Source: Bacteroidales bacterium Phil6
GTDB taxonomy: Bacteria; Bacteroidota; Bacteroidia; Bacteroidales; F082
Reading direction: 5' to 3'
Length of the DNA stretch: 64,000 nucleotides
Assembly (NCBI GenBank): GCA_002633315.1
Contig: NWBN01000002.1
Coordinates: 57,777-121,776 of the forward strand
Shown here one piece after another: positions 33,925 through 44,800 of this stretch. The notes under the pieces were generated by a model. It had not been told where the DNA came from, did not search any database, and worked only from the letters and a program-made list of their open reading frames with translations. The position numbers and the translations under genes are program-made. Within the stretch, counting starts at the first letter, position 1, and every line of letters starts with the position of its first letter.

Positions 33925-34353
33925 TTATCTTAACAAAATAATAAAATAAAACAACAAACATGAACAAAAACTCCAAATAACTATTATTCCCAAACAGGAC
34001 ATCATTATAACCTTATTATGACAATAAAATTTTCGAATAACAAAAGACATAACCGGAATAGAAAACAAAGGCAAAACAAACAAAAACAACCATAGCGGAT
34101 ATTTCTTTCTCATATTTATTATCTTACGTGCTTTTTCTATTCTTTTAACTCTATTTTTTTTTGAGATATTACTATTCAATTTCATAATGAAATCAAACAG
34201 ATAAAAGAAAACACAATACCCGATCAATCCGCCGATGGCAACAGCAAGAAACGTCATGCCGAAAGACATATCAGCAGCGAAGCCTACAGGAGGAGATACC
34301 AATGTCTTTATCATGGCAAGCAGCATTACGCTAAAAAATTTTGCCGATTCCAT
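33925..34353 (-). CDS. Small integral membrane protein, unknown
   Basis: A 142-residue protein with about four hydrophobic helices (near 5-25, 31-55, 86-108 and 116-140) and a strongly basic middle loop (KLNSNISKKNRVKRIEKARK), which should face the cytosol. I recognise no family. It has its own -7 site (34374-34381) and is followed by DUF3109. Confidence 0.65.
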   Translation of the reverse strand: MESAKFFSVMLLAMIKTLVSPPVGFAADMSFGMTFLAVAIGGLIGYCVFFYLFDFIMKLNSNISKKNRVKRIEKARKIINMRKKYPLWLFLFVLPLFSIPVMSFVIRKFYCHNKVIMMSCLGIIVIWSFCSCLLFYFIILLR

Positions 34354-34373
34354 TTCATATATTTTTTAAGGTG

Positions 34374-34381
34374 CAAAGATA
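34374..34381 (-). promoter_or_regulatory. -7 promoter element
   Basis: TATCTTTG on the minus strand, 20 bp before the ATG of the small membrane protein. Confidence 0.55.
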
Positions 34382-34442
34382 GTGAATGACAAAAAAAAGA
34401 GAATATTTTTAATTAAAAAGTTTCTTTTTTGAAAAGAATTAG

Positions 34443-34450
34443 TATCTTTG
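34443..34450 (+). promoter_or_regulatory. -7 promoter element of tRNA-Thr
   Basis: TATCTTTG, 12 bp before the 5' end of the tRNA. No clear TTTG is seen at the usual -33 distance. Confidence 0.6.
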
Positions 34451-34462
34451 CACAATGAAAAA

Positions 34463-34535
<73 letters not shown>

Positions 34536-34571
34536 CAAGATATTATAAATCAGAATATTTTATCCTAATCA

Positions 34572-34597
34572 ACCAATCATTTTGATTGGTATTTTTT
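34572..34597 (+). terminator. Terminator downstream of tRNA-Thr
   Basis: The stem ACCAATC/GATTGGT with a 5-nt loop is followed by A and six T. Confidence 0.85.
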
Positions 34598-34687
34598 ATA
34601 TTCCACAACACTTTTATATCTTAATTGTCACTTTCAAGTTATAGTAAGAATCTTTCTATTTCAAGAAAAAATTCCCAAAAATAAAAT

Positions 34688-37600
34688 TTAAAAATCTTTT
34701 CCTTTTGGTATCTCCACTTTAAATGTAGTACCGATGCCGACCTCACTTTTAAATCCTATTTTCCCTCCCATTGATTCTATTATGTCAAAAGCTATGGAAA
34801 GTCCCAAACCCATTCCGCTCGATTTAGTTGTAAAATTAGGCAAAAATATCTTTTTTTGTTCTTCGGGTTTGATTCCACAACCATTGTCAATAATCCAGAT
34901 TCTATATTTGTTTCCGACATCCTCAATCTTTACTACAATACTACCATTTTCCATTTTGTCAATTGCCTGAATGGCATTTTTTATTATATTGCCAAAAACC
35001 CTGCCCAAATTGTTTCTGTCGGCGTAAATCATATATTTACCCTCATGGTCAAATTGCAAAACAATATTTTTAGCAAGTTGATTATCATAAAGATAAATTA
35101 AATTATCCAACATCTCTCTCAGATCAAATTCCTCAGGAGTATTTTGCGGCAGTTTAGCATAGTTGGAAAATGCCGTTGCGATACTTGTTAGAGTATCGAT
35201 CTGTTCAAGAATAGAACTCATAGTATCATTAAACTTTCGTTCTATATCCTTATCATTACGTTTCCATGCCATCTGCAAATATTGTACACTGAGTTTCATA
35301 GGAGTAAGAGGATTTTTAATTTCATGAGCCACCTGTCGTGCCATATCGCGCCATGCGCTTTCCCGTTCGACACGCATCAGTTGTCCCGCACTCTCTTCCA
35401 ACTCTTTCAATAAGTTATTATACTGATTTATCAAATCCCCGATCTCATCGTTACTATGCCATTCAATAGGTTCATTTTCACCACGAAAATGTAATCTTTT
35501 CATATTTTCCTGTATGGTAACCAAAGGTTTAAAAGTATTACGAGTAATGACAATTACGACAATTACCGAGATACCAAGCAAAACAAAGATTATATTAATA
35601 TATGTGACAATAAAATTAGCCATACTCGCGTGACTCTCGTCATTATAATCATAATAAGGAATATTCAAGACAGCAACCAAATTGCCATTGGAATCGAAAA
35701 TAGGATTATACTCCGATTGATAATCAACATTACCTATATATTCATTATGTGAATAAAAGAAAAACTTTTTGTTGATGATTCTGTGATAGGCATTTTTGTT
35801 TATCTTACGAGTAGAAACAGTGTTAAACAGTTCCGGTTGTGTGGTATTTATAAGATAACCATCTGTATCATAAAGGTTTATATCAATGAAATATACTTCT
35901 TTAAAACGACGCACAACATCCGGATCGGACAAATCGATACCTTCATCAACATCTTTCTGTAAAGTTTTCAAAATACTTTTAGTTCTTTCATAACGATTTC
36001 TGGATGTCTTTCTGGCTAAACCGTCTTTTATAAAAATAAAAGAAGTGAAGCCGACAACAAGAAATGATATCGTCAAAGTCATAAGCATCATCAATTGCAT
36101 TTTGGAATGGAAACTCTTTCTGTAACGCACATATTTTTTTCCATATTCCAACCGTTTCATCAGATAATATGTCAACAATAGAGCAATGAAAATATAAGAA
36201 AACGGAGCTATTATCTCGATCCAACGCGCTGTTTCAACAGTTACAATAACAGTCTTATTATCAATATCGGTTAAAAGATGCTTGTAATGATTAGTCTTTA
36301 CATATTCATGTTCTTTATATCTGAATTCACTGAAATTACTTGGATAATTGTAATGTCCGTATTTATAATTCAAGATGCCATCGGTATAGGTACAGAAAGA
36401 ATAATTACTAAGGTCAGGTACTACAATATTTTTATATGAAGTAAGAAACTCCGCTATCTTAATGGAATTCATAATATATTCCTTATAAAACTCTATAAAC
36501 ATCACCATATTGACAGTATCGCCAACGATATATTCAAAAGTAGTCAAATAATAAGTATCAGTAGAAGGATCATCGATAATGACCGTATTGTCATTAACAT
36601 AACGTGTATAATTATTATCAATAATATTATCAAAATATTCGAAGCATTTTATTCCGATAGTATCCTCAGCATCGGTAAGCAAATATGTATTAGGACGACA
36701 TACAGTAAGCAATTTATAATAATTATCAGTAATATCGTCATTAAAATAATATTCTGCAAGATAATGGGATATACTGTCCTCTGTTGGGAAATTATTATTT
36801 CTATTCCATTGAGCAATAGTATCATCTGCATTTATAGCGGCACAAATCTCATTGATTTTTTTCTCAAATTCTGTATCAGATTCATCTCCTACAATCAAAG
36901 CAAATCTGTTCATCTCCCGAATTTCCTTTTCTTCATTGGAATTATAAAGAAAATGTGTCAAAAGAACTGAAACACAAGTGATTATAATCAAAGTGTTAAC
37001 AAAAGTCTTTTTATTTTGCTTGATATTCTTATAAGAGAGTATTACAAATAACAATAATCCTATTGAAAATGTCAGACAACAAAATGGGAAATCCAAAAGA
37101 TAATAATAAACTATGTGAATGATAACAGCAGAAAGGAAATAACATAAACCCATCAGCCACATCGAAGAAGAGCGATTACAACAACTGCCCATTATAGCTT
37201 CCAGAAGTACAACGACAGAACTTGTAAGAACAGTGATAAGGATAAGAAAAATGTAACTGTAAATATTGATATTATAGATTCTCAAAAAAGACAATGGAAT
37301 AACAGAGTTTTGTATGATTACAAAAAGGACATACATAAACAAGTAATAAACAAGAGCAAAACTTATGGTCCCCAATATCATTGAACGACGAGAGACAGTG
37401 ATTTTCCTTTTGACGACAATTTTGACAAAAACCCAAATATTTGCAATAATAAGAAAGACCAACTCGGAAAGTTTCCCAAGACTAATATCATCAAAAAACT
37501 CAGATTTAATACAAATATCAGAATAGAGTGGGGAAGTGGAAATAAATAAAAACGACCTTAAAAAACCGAAAAGTAAAAATGCCAATACACTCAAAAAAAG

Positions 37601-38269
37601 AAAGACAAGGTATTTACCACTAAACCAACGACAATTTCGCAACAAAAAATAACAATGTCTGTAAAGAAAAAACTGTACAAGCAACATCAAAACGAAAAGC
37701 ACCAATGAAGAAAACAAATCGACAATAGGATCAAGTTTCATTGTTGGAGTTATCACACCATCATTATACTCGAAATCTATGGAATAATTGCCATTTATAT
37801 TAGTAGGTACAAAACAATTTTTAGAATTATGAAGAAAATTATTACGATAGAGCAGGGTAGCGGCGACAAAACGGGAAGTGTCATTTTCCGTTTGAGATAC
37901 ATAAAACAAGTAATTGTTGTTTTGAATAAGAGAATGTTCTTCGAAAGGAAGATTTTCAACGAACTTAGGATCAAGAATATTGCTATTCCAAAAGGCGAGG
38001 GTGTCATTTTCAAAGATATAGACTGCAGGAAGATTCAATTTCTTCTCATCAAACGGGAAACACAGTCTCAGATTCATTCCAGAAGTATCATTTTGCCACT
38101 TATTTACAGTTTGACTTTGAATTCGTTGTACCTCGGCAAGAGACTTAATCACTTTTTTTTCAGCAACACTGTAACTGTTTTCGTAACGTATCAAAGAATC
38201 TATTGCAACAAAAAGCAAAACAGTAAACAAAAGCCAGATAAAATTGCGTAATTTTTTTGTATTTCCCAT
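34688..38269 (-). CDS. Large NtrY-like sensor histidine kinase
   Basis: A 1193-residue membrane kinase. Several N-terminal helices (about residues 10-30, then a block of seven or eight between 180 and 440) are followed by a large extracytoplasmic region, more helices near 690-740, a second sensing loop, a helix near 890-915, and a HAMP-like segment (FKPLVTIQENMKRL). The HisKA motif VAHEIKNPLTPMKLS places the phospho-accepting His at about 982. The ATPase domain has an N box (NIIKNAIQAI), DNGCGI at 1128-1133, and GMGLGLSIA. It lacks a receiver domain, and no response regulator lies next to it. The HEIKNPLTP form and the HAMP resemble NtrY. Confidence 0.88.
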   Translation of the reverse strand: MGNTKKLRNFIWLLFTVLLFVAIDSLIRYENSYSVAEKKVIKSLAEVQRIQSQTVNKWQNDTSGMNLRLCFPFDEKKLNLPAVYIFENDTLAFWNSNILDPKFVENLPFEEHSLIQNNNYLFYVSQTENDTSRFVAATLLYRNNFLHNSKNCFVPTNINGNYSIDFEYNDGVITPTMKLDPIVDLFSSLVLFVLMLLVQFFLYRHCYFLLRNCRWFSGKYLVFLFLSVLAFLLFGFLRSFLFISTSPLYSDICIKSEFFDDISLGKLSELVFLIIANIWVFVKIVVKRKITVSRRSMILGTISFALVYYLFMYVLFVIIQNSVIPLSFLRIYNINIYSYIFLILITVLTSSVVVLLEAIMGSCCNRSSSMWLMGLCYFLSAVIIHIVYYYLLDFPFCCLTFSIGLLLFVILSYKNIKQNKKTFVNTLIIITCVSVLLTHFLYNSNEEKEIREMNRFALIVGDESDTEFEKKINEICAAINADDTIAQWNRNNNFPTEDSISHYLAEYYFNDDITDNYYKLLTVCRPNTYLLTDAEDTIGIKCFEYFDNIIDNNYTRYVNDNTVIIDDPSTDTYYLTTFEYIVGDTVNMVMFIEFYKEYIMNSIKIAEFLTSYKNIVVPDLSNYSFCTYTDGILNYKYGHYNYPSNFSEFRYKEHEYVKTNHYKHLLTDIDNKTVIVTVETARWIEIIAPFSYIFIALLLTYYLMKRLEYGKKYVRYRKSFHSKMQLMMLMTLTISFLVVGFTSFIFIKDGLARKTSRNRYERTKSILKTLQKDVDEGIDLSDPDVVRRFKEVYFIDINLYDTDGYLINTTQPELFNTVSTRKINKNAYHRIINKKFFFYSHNEYIGNVDYQSEYNPIFDSNGNLVAVLNIPYYDYNDESHASMANFIVTYINIIFVLLGISVIVVIVITRNTFKPLVTIQENMKRLHFRGENEPIEWHSNDEIGDLINQYNNLLKELEESAGQLMRVERESAWRDMARQVAHEIKNPLTPMKLSVQYLQMAWKRNDKDIERKFNDTMSSILEQIDTLTSIATAFSNYAKLPQNTPEEFDLREMLDNLIYLYDNQLAKNIVLQFDHEGKYMIYADRNNLGRVFGNIIKNAIQAIDKMENGSIVVKIEDVGNKYRIWIIDNGCGIKPEEQKKIFLPNFTTKSSGMGLGLSIAFDIIESMGGKIGFKSEVGIGTTFKVEIPKGKDF

Positions 38270-38282
38270 ATCCTCAAATTAA

Positions 38283-38290
38283 CAAAGTTA
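38283..38290 (-). promoter_or_regulatory. -7 promoter element of the sensor kinase
   Basis: TAACTTTG on the minus strand, 13 bp before the ATG, implying a very short leader. Confidence 0.5.
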
Positions 38291-38552
38291 AAGGTGCGAT
38301 GCTATTTAATTACAAATATACGAAAACAAGAATACATCATTGTAATAAAAACGCGCAAAAAAACTTTTATGAATAAAAACCATTCAAAAATCAAGCCAAT
38401 TTAAGACATTTTTTCAACAATTTTGACATCAACATTCATCATGAAAGAAAAATGTCTTAAAACAGCTGTAAACCGCCTTAAAACAAATATATGTTAAAAG
38501 GACCTAAAATTAGAAAATAAAAACGAAAAACAGTTAATATGTTGATATTCAA

Positions 38553-39431
38553 TTATTTATCTTTAACAAAACAATAGACCAAACTTGAGTATTGCATTGA
38601 TTTCGAAGCATTTACATTAGATTTCAATCCATTCCAAATTCCTTTCAGGAAAGGCATAAATGAACCACAATATTTTTCACTAAGAACAGAAACATAAAAA
38701 CTGTCCCATTTGAGAGGTTTTATATCAGTAAGACTAAAAACAGTATCTTGAAAAATATTAATAACAGACTCTTTAGAGAAATGATACAAATGGCGCGGCA
38801 CATCGTAAGCAGCCCATTTATCAAGATAATGCATAGCATCGAATGATTTATAGTTAGGCAAAGCAATGATGAGACGTCCCCCATGTTTAACTATTCGCTG
38901 CAAATGAAAAATCTCGGATTTCAGATCTCTTACATGTTCCAAAACATGCCACATGGTAACAACATCGAAAGAGTCATCAGGTAGGGTAGGAAGAGCATCG
39001 GGAGAATCTATTTTAAGATGCAGTTTATTGCTTGCAACTGACTTTGCATCCATATCAGGTTCTATGCCAGAAATTTTCCAACCACGATTTGCAGCATAAA
39101 AAAGAAAATCGCCGACTCCGCAACCAATATCAAGTAAAGAACCATTAGCCATATCAGCGACAGCAATATTATATTTATTAACTACATTGCGTTGTTTCAC
39201 TATATTATAAATCCATGGCAACAGACCCTTTTTATTTTCATTATGGCTCAGATAATTTTCCGACTTGTAATAATTGCCAATAGCATCAGCGGAAGGAACC
39301 GGAGAAGTAAAGAGCAATTTACATTCATCGCAATACAAAATCATGAAATTCTCTTCAGTAAGAAAATAATCTTTCAATTCGAGGAACAATTTCAAATTCT
39401 CAGAGCCACACCATGGACATTTTTCGTTCAT
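38553..39431 (-). CDS. SAM-dependent methyltransferase with zinc ribbon
   Basis: A 292-residue protein. A zinc ribbon (C5, C8, C34, C37) precedes a class I methyltransferase domain with motif I LLDIGCGVGDF (99-109), the acidic residue of motif II in SGIEPDMDA, and a VTMWHVLEHV post-I segment. Enzymes of this shape methylate small molecules, lipids or sugars, and the substrate is not evident. It follows mnmG by 50 bp on the same strand, with the parS-like palindrome in the gap. Confidence 0.85.
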   Translation of the reverse strand: MNEKCPWCGSENLKLFLELKDYFLTEENFMILYCDECKLLFTSPVPSADAIGNYYKSENYLSHNENKKGLLPWIYNIVKQRNVVNKYNIAVADMANGSLLDIGCGVGDFLFYAANRGWKISGIEPDMDAKSVASNKLHLKIDSPDALPTLPDDSFDVVTMWHVLEHVRDLKSEIFHLQRIVKHGGRLIIALPNYKSFDAMHYLDKWAAYDVPRHLYHFSKESVINIFQDTVFSLTDIKPLKWDSFYVSVLSEKYCGSFMPFLKGIWNGLKSNVNASKSMQYSSLVYCFVKDK

Positions 39432-39461
39432 TTCTATTTATATTTTAATGATTTACAAAAA

Positions 39462-39477
39462 TTATTCACGTGGAACA
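39462..39477. promoter_or_regulatory. parS-like palindrome 1
   Basis: TTATTCACGTGGAACA matches TGTTnCACGTGnAACA at 14 of 16 positions. It lies in the gap between mnmG and the methyltransferase. In other bacteria such sites are bound by ParB (Spo0J) and cluster near the origin. Confidence 0.55.
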
Positions 39478-39481
39478 TATT

Positions 39482-41356
39482 TCATCTTCCAAGGAAAACA
39501 GCAAGTACAGAGATATCAGCAGGGGAGACGCCGCTAATACGGCTTGCCTGACCCAAAGTCTGCGGTTTATGTTTTGTCAATTTCTCTCGAGCCTCCATTG
39601 TCAAAGACTGAAGAGAATAGTAATCAAAATCAGGACTCAGTTTAACATCCTCGAGTCGGTTAAGTTTATCAGCCACTTCTCTTTCTTTTTCAATATATCC
39701 CTCATATTTTACCAAAATCTCAGCTTCTTCAATAATCTCGCGTCCAAAAGCCGAACTTAAATCACAAATATTATCAAGTTTATCGACAAAAGGAATCATT
39801 TCGAGAAGATTGATTTGTGGACGAGTAAGTATTTGAGCCAAGCGCATTTTTTTATCTATAGGAGATGTTTCTTTTTCTAGGAGCAAACCATTTATCTGTT
39901 CCGGCAATACATTAGTATTTTTCAAGAACGAAACCATCTCATTCACTTTAGAATACTTATCAAGAAATCTTTCATAACGTTGATGTGTAGCCAGACCTAT
40001 TTTATATCCTTTTTCTGTCAGACGCATATCTGCATTATCCTGTCTCAGCAAAATACGGTATTCAGCTCTGCTTGTGAACATACGATACGGTTCATCCACG
40101 CTTTTCGTTATCAAATCATCGACAAGTACTCCAATATATGCCTCATCTCTACGTAAAACAAAAGGCTCTTCATCGTGTAACAGTTTATGAGCATTTATGC
40201 CGGCCATCAAGCCCTGGGCAGCAGCCTCCTCATATCCTGTAGTACCATTAATTTGACCTGCAAAAAACAAGCCGTGAATCTTATGAGTTTCGAGGCTATG
40301 ATACAATTGGTTTGGAGGGAAGTAGTCATATTCTATTGCATAACCCGGACGAAATATCTTTGCATTCTCGAAGCCCTCGATATTACGCAAAGCCTTATAT
40401 TGCACCTCTTCAGGCAAAGACGAGCTAAACCCATTAAGATAATACTCTATTGTAGTTCTGCCTTCAGGTTCCACAAACAGTTGATGAAAATCTTTACCGG
40501 AGAAACGTTCTATTTTATCCTCTATACTCGGGCAATAACGAGGGCCTTTACCCTTGATACGGCCGGTAAAAAGGGGAGATTTCTCGAATCCTGTTTTAAG
40601 AATATCATGAACTTTCTGTGAAGTATATGCGATATAGCAACTTCTTTGTTCCTTAGGAGTATCCAAATCAAGGAAAGAAAAATGTCCTATTATGTCATCG
40701 CCTTTCTGTTCCGCAAGTTTGGAAAAGTCAATACTTCTACCATCGATTCTCACCGGGGTACCTGTTTTCATACGTTGAGACTCGAAGCCGAGAGACATCA
40801 ATTGTTCTGTCAAGCCACGGCTTGCGTTTTCTCCTATTCTTCCACCAGAGAATGTTTTCTCTCCAATGTGTATGGTACCATTAAGGAAAGTACCATTAGT
40901 AAGTACGACACATTTGGCATACACGTCACCGCCCATGGAAGTATGAACGCCTCTGACCACATCACCCGACACTATCAAAGCATCCACATGGTCTTGCCAG
41001 AAGTCGAGGTTTGGAGTATTCTCCAGTACATGTCGCCACAAAGCCGAGAACTCAGCCTTATCACTTTGAACTCTCGGGCTCCACACCGCAGGACCTTTGG
41101 ATTTATTCAGCATACGGAATTGTATCATAGTCTTATCAGCCACAACACCCATTTGTCCGCCCAAGGCATCGATCTCTCTAACAATTTGTCCCTTTGCGAT
41201 ACCGCCAACAGCAGGGTTACAAGACATGGCAGCCATAAAGTTCATATTCATAGTCACCAACAAAGTCTTATTGCCAAGATTCGCAGCAGCGGCTGCAGCT
41301 TCACAACCTGCATGTCCTGCACCTACAACAATTATATCATACTGTTCAAAAAGCAT
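39482..41356 (-). CDS. mnmG: tRNA 5-carboxymethylaminomethyluridine synthase subunit MnmG (GidA)
   Basis: A 624-residue FAD enzyme that, with MnmE, modifies U34 of certain tRNAs using NADH, glycine and methylene-tetrahydrofolate. The dinucleotide-binding motif VVGAGHAGCEAA (10-21), SCNPAVGGIAKG, the FAD-contact segments TGTPVRIDGRSID and GYAIEYDYFPP, FFAGQINGTTGYEEAAAQG and the C-terminal RISGVSPADISVL region are all present. Length is as expected. Parsers often find gidA close to the chromosome origin. parS-like palindromes lie at both ends of the gene. Confidence 0.98.
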   Translation of the reverse strand: MLFEQYDIIVVGAGHAGCEAAAAAANLGNKTLLVTMNMNFMAAMSCNPAVGGIAKGQIVREIDALGGQMGVVADKTMIQFRMLNKSKGPAVWSPRVQSDKAEFSALWRHVLENTPNLDFWQDHVDALIVSGDVVRGVHTSMGGDVYAKCVVLTNGTFLNGTIHIGEKTFSGGRIGENASRGLTEQLMSLGFESQRMKTGTPVRIDGRSIDFSKLAEQKGDDIIGHFSFLDLDTPKEQRSCYIAYTSQKVHDILKTGFEKSPLFTGRIKGKGPRYCPSIEDKIERFSGKDFHQLFVEPEGRTTIEYYLNGFSSSLPEEVQYKALRNIEGFENAKIFRPGYAIEYDYFPPNQLYHSLETHKIHGLFFAGQINGTTGYEEAAAQGLMAGINAHKLLHDEEPFVLRRDEAYIGVLVDDLITKSVDEPYRMFTSRAEYRILLRQDNADMRLTEKGYKIGLATHQRYERFLDKYSKVNEMVSFLKNTNVLPEQINGLLLEKETSPIDKKMRLAQILTRPQINLLEMIPFVDKLDNICDLSSAFGREIIEEAEILVKYEGYIEKEREVADKLNRLEDVKLSPDFDYYSLQSLTMEAREKLTKHKPQTLGQASRISGVSPADISVLAVFLGR

Positions 41357-41372
41357 GGTTTCACGTGAAAAA
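41357..41372. promoter_or_regulatory. parS-like palindrome 2
   Basis: GGTTTCACGTGAAAAA matches TGTTTCACGTGAAACA at 14 of 16 positions, with the perfect core TTTCACGTGAAA. It directly abuts the mnmG start codon, so ParB binding there could also affect mnmG expression. Confidence 0.6.
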
Positions 41373-41430
41373 TTTTTGTAATTACCTTATTATCAAATAT
41401 TTACATTGTTTATCGAACAATTTCTATACA

Positions 41431-41859
41431 TCAAAATCCATATAAATTTCTCATTTTAAGACAGAAATCTTCCTGTTGTCTCATCATAATTGCATCTTCA
41501 TCGGTTTTATCTTTAAATCCAATAAGATGCAACACTCCATGGGCCATGACACGATTCAACTCATCTTCATACCTTAAACCCAACGCCAACGCATTTTCCT
41601 TAACTCTATCTATGCTGATATATAACTCACCGGAAAGAACAGCATCATTATCATTGAACTGGAATGTGATAATGTCAGTATAAAAATCATGTCGCAAAAC
41701 TTCAACATTCATCTTATAAAGATACTCGTCACTGCAAAACAAATAATACAACTCACCGACAACCTTACCATAAGAACCGACAAAACCATTTATCCATCTC
41801 TTAAGCACCTCCGGATTCATCACCGGCACATCAACATCCACACCTTGAAAACTTATCAT
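41431..41859 (-). CDS. ybeY: Endoribonuclease/rRNA maturation factor YbeY
   Basis: A 142-residue UPF0054 metalloprotein that takes part in 16S rRNA 3'-end maturation and ribosome quality control. It has the usual TDIITF motif, the GELYISIDRV strand and the motif HGVLHLIGFKDK. The first two metal-ligand His are H107 and H111; the third is replaced by D117 (H-x3-H-x5-D). The start at 41859 lies one base beyond the stop codon of the DUF4175 gene; the frame is open further upstream but would overlap that gene by 25 codons. The tight junction indicates translational coupling. Confidence 0.93.
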   Translation of the reverse strand: MISFQGVDVDVPVMNPEVLKRWINGFVGSYGKVVGELYYLFCSDEYLYKMNVEVLRHDFYTDIITFQFNDNDAVLSGELYISIDRVKENALALGLRYEDELNRVMAHGVLHLIGFKDKTDEDAIMMRQQEDFCLKMRNLYGF

Positions 41860-41860
41860 A

Positions 41861-44800
41861 TCAATTATTCTGATTACTGTTCTTTCTGAAAAAATATTCG
41901 TTAATCTTGTCTTTATAAAATGGTTGAAATTCAATAGGATTCATTTTCAGAAACTCCTGTTGTTTCATCATCTTCTCCTTATAATCCAACTCATCGACAG
42001 TACGTCTTTCCAACTTACCCTTAAATTCGTCAGACTTTCTTTTCTCATCTTTTTCTCTTTCCTGCTGAGCATTCTCAGCCTTCAACATACGCGACATAAT
42101 ATCTCTGTTACGCTCCAAACTCTGATTTGTTATTTTTTTGTTGACAATATCTTCCTCCAATTTTTCCATTTCCTTTATAATCTCATTTATTCCATCGTCA
42201 CCGAGAACACCATTTTTCTTCATCTCTTCCAACATTTGGCGCATACCTTCACGTATCATTTCCTGTTGGGCAGCCAATCGGGCAAGCTGTTCACTCATTG
42301 AGGAAGGCATAGGTTGTCCATTCTGTTCACCCTTCATCTGCTCCCTCAGCTGCTCCAAACTTTTACCTATCTGTTCCTGCAAATCTTTCATATTCTTAAT
42401 ATTCTGATCAGAAGAATTAGGTTGACTACCAGACTGTTTAGGTTGACTGCAGGAAGAAGAGGAACCGCCCATGGCACTCTCCATATCTTCCAAAGACTCG
42501 GCAAGCATCAAGGCAAGATTATTCATTGACATCATGGCAGTTTGCTGTTTTTGCACAGCAATATTATAATTAAAGCTACGCATATCTTTCATTGAAGCAC
42601 CCAATTGTTGATTTATAATATCCAACTCATTGAACACAAAATTCTTAACCTCCGGCTGACGCATTGCCAGCTTACGCAAAGAATCCTCAACCATAACAAA
42701 ATTATCAGAAATCTCTTTCTGTCTGCTTATCTTCTCTGTAATAGTAGGATCGTCAGGCTTCATCATACCGATGGAAAGCAAAAGTTCTTCTTCAGAATGA
42801 GAAGAACGGACAACATTTTCGAGCAAAATACGAACAAGATGAGCATCTTCTCCCTTACGTTCCATACTCGAACTACCCAAATTCATCTGCATGGAATCAG
42901 CCATCTCCTGCATCTTTTGACCGGCATTTTTCTTTTGTTCAGACGATTTGTTCTGATCACCATTATTTTCAGACTCTTCAGCAGAATCAAGGTCTTCATT
43001 TATATCTTCAATCATCTCTTCATCCTTATTAATATCAAAAGGATTAGGTAATTGCTTATTGTTTTTCATGATGGAATCCAACTGTTTTTGTAATTCATCA
43101 AACTCTTTCTTTGCATCAGAAGCTGACAGAGAATCTGCATTTTCATCTCCTTCATTCATCAATTTATCTGCAAGTTCCTTCAGATCCTCAATAAAATCAT
43201 TTATGTCTTTTTCAACCTTAAGCTGTTCGAGCAAAGAGAGATTACGGTCCAACATATCTTTCAATTCCTTGCTGTTTTTCTTAAGTTCTTTCATCATCTC
43301 CTGCATTTTGTCACGAGGCATTTCATTAAGCAATTCCTCTATTTCCTCCATCAATTGTTTCATTTCATCAGGAATGACTTCTTCAAACAGTTTATTAATC
43401 TGCTCCTGTTTCTCGAGTAACTCTTGAGATGTAAGCTCATTATCTTTCAAAAAATCAGATAATTTCTTCTGTTCTTCCTTGACATTCTCCCATTCTTCCT
43501 GCAACTGTTCTTGTTTTTCAAGAAGTTCCTTCATTTTCTCCTTATCACTCCAATTCAACTCTTTTTTTGAAACAAGGTCTTTAAGCATGTCTTCTATTTC
43601 TTTTTGCAAAGACTCCAGTTCTTCAGATTTTTGTTTCATCTTATCCATAACCTGCTCTTCAGAAGCATTTGCAACAGAATCGAGCAAAGCAAGAGATGGG
43701 AGAGAAAGCATGAAAACCTCAGAGCGACGAGATTTCGGACCATTAATGCCATCATTATCCCAAACCTCGAAATAGGCATCTATCTCATCACCGGGAAATA
43801 CCGTAACAGTATCCAAATCAACACTATAATAAAACGAAGTACGCAACTCACGTTTATCGACAGGAATAGAAACTTTAAAAGACTGTTCCGGCTTATTCTC
43901 TACATCGAAATGAAATTCAAGACGAGAAAAGCCATAATCATCAGCTATAAGACCTGAATAATAATGTTCTTTGGTAAATTCCTCATGAAATTCCTGCACC
44001 TGAATTTCAGGAAAAGCATCAGGTATGACATCAACAGCGAAAGGTACAGGAGAAGAATCATTATTCCAATCATTAAAAACAGAGACATAGAATTTGCCGG
44101 ACTTCACAGCCTTGAAAGAATAGGAAAACATTCCATCGGAAAAAGGTATATCCAAAACGAGAGAATCGCGGATAACAACAAGAGAATCAACATCACGGGT
44201 ATGAAAAAACATCTCTACATCAGTACCAAGAGGCACCATGAAACGAGTCTTGCCGGCCACAGTGTCATTACGGCGCTTAATATATTTTGGATAATGAAAT
44301 GCAGTTTCATAATACAGCAACACCGGGTTTGGACGAACCACTATCTCGATTTCAGGACTAGTAAACTCCCCACCTTCAATATAAAACCGTTCAGAATGAT
44401 TGACATTTTTAAACACATAACAAAACTCATTGACAGAAAGGCGGTTCATAAGTCTAACACCGGCATCGCTTTTAACATAAAACGACTCAGGTATTTTTTC
44501 ACCTTCTACTGTTATGCTATATTCAACATCATCACCTTGAAGAGCTTCAATATCGAGAGAAGGCAATGATACACTATAAGGAAGAGGCTTATGATATTCA
44601 GTAGAATAATTAAACACTCTTTCAACAGGCTTGCGAGAAAAATCCGGAACAAAAACAACAAGAACGACAAGGACGATGAATGCCAAGGCAAACATTTTCA
44701 AATATTTGTAATTATCCTTCAGATTGACGGCATCCGTAAAACGCACCGCACTCATGTTTTTTATTCGCTGTTCTATGGTAGCGACAAGCAATTCATTATC

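Noticed and set aside
43964..44569. 201-codon open frame antisense to DUF4175
   Set aside because: It is fully inside a real gene and has no family resemblance.
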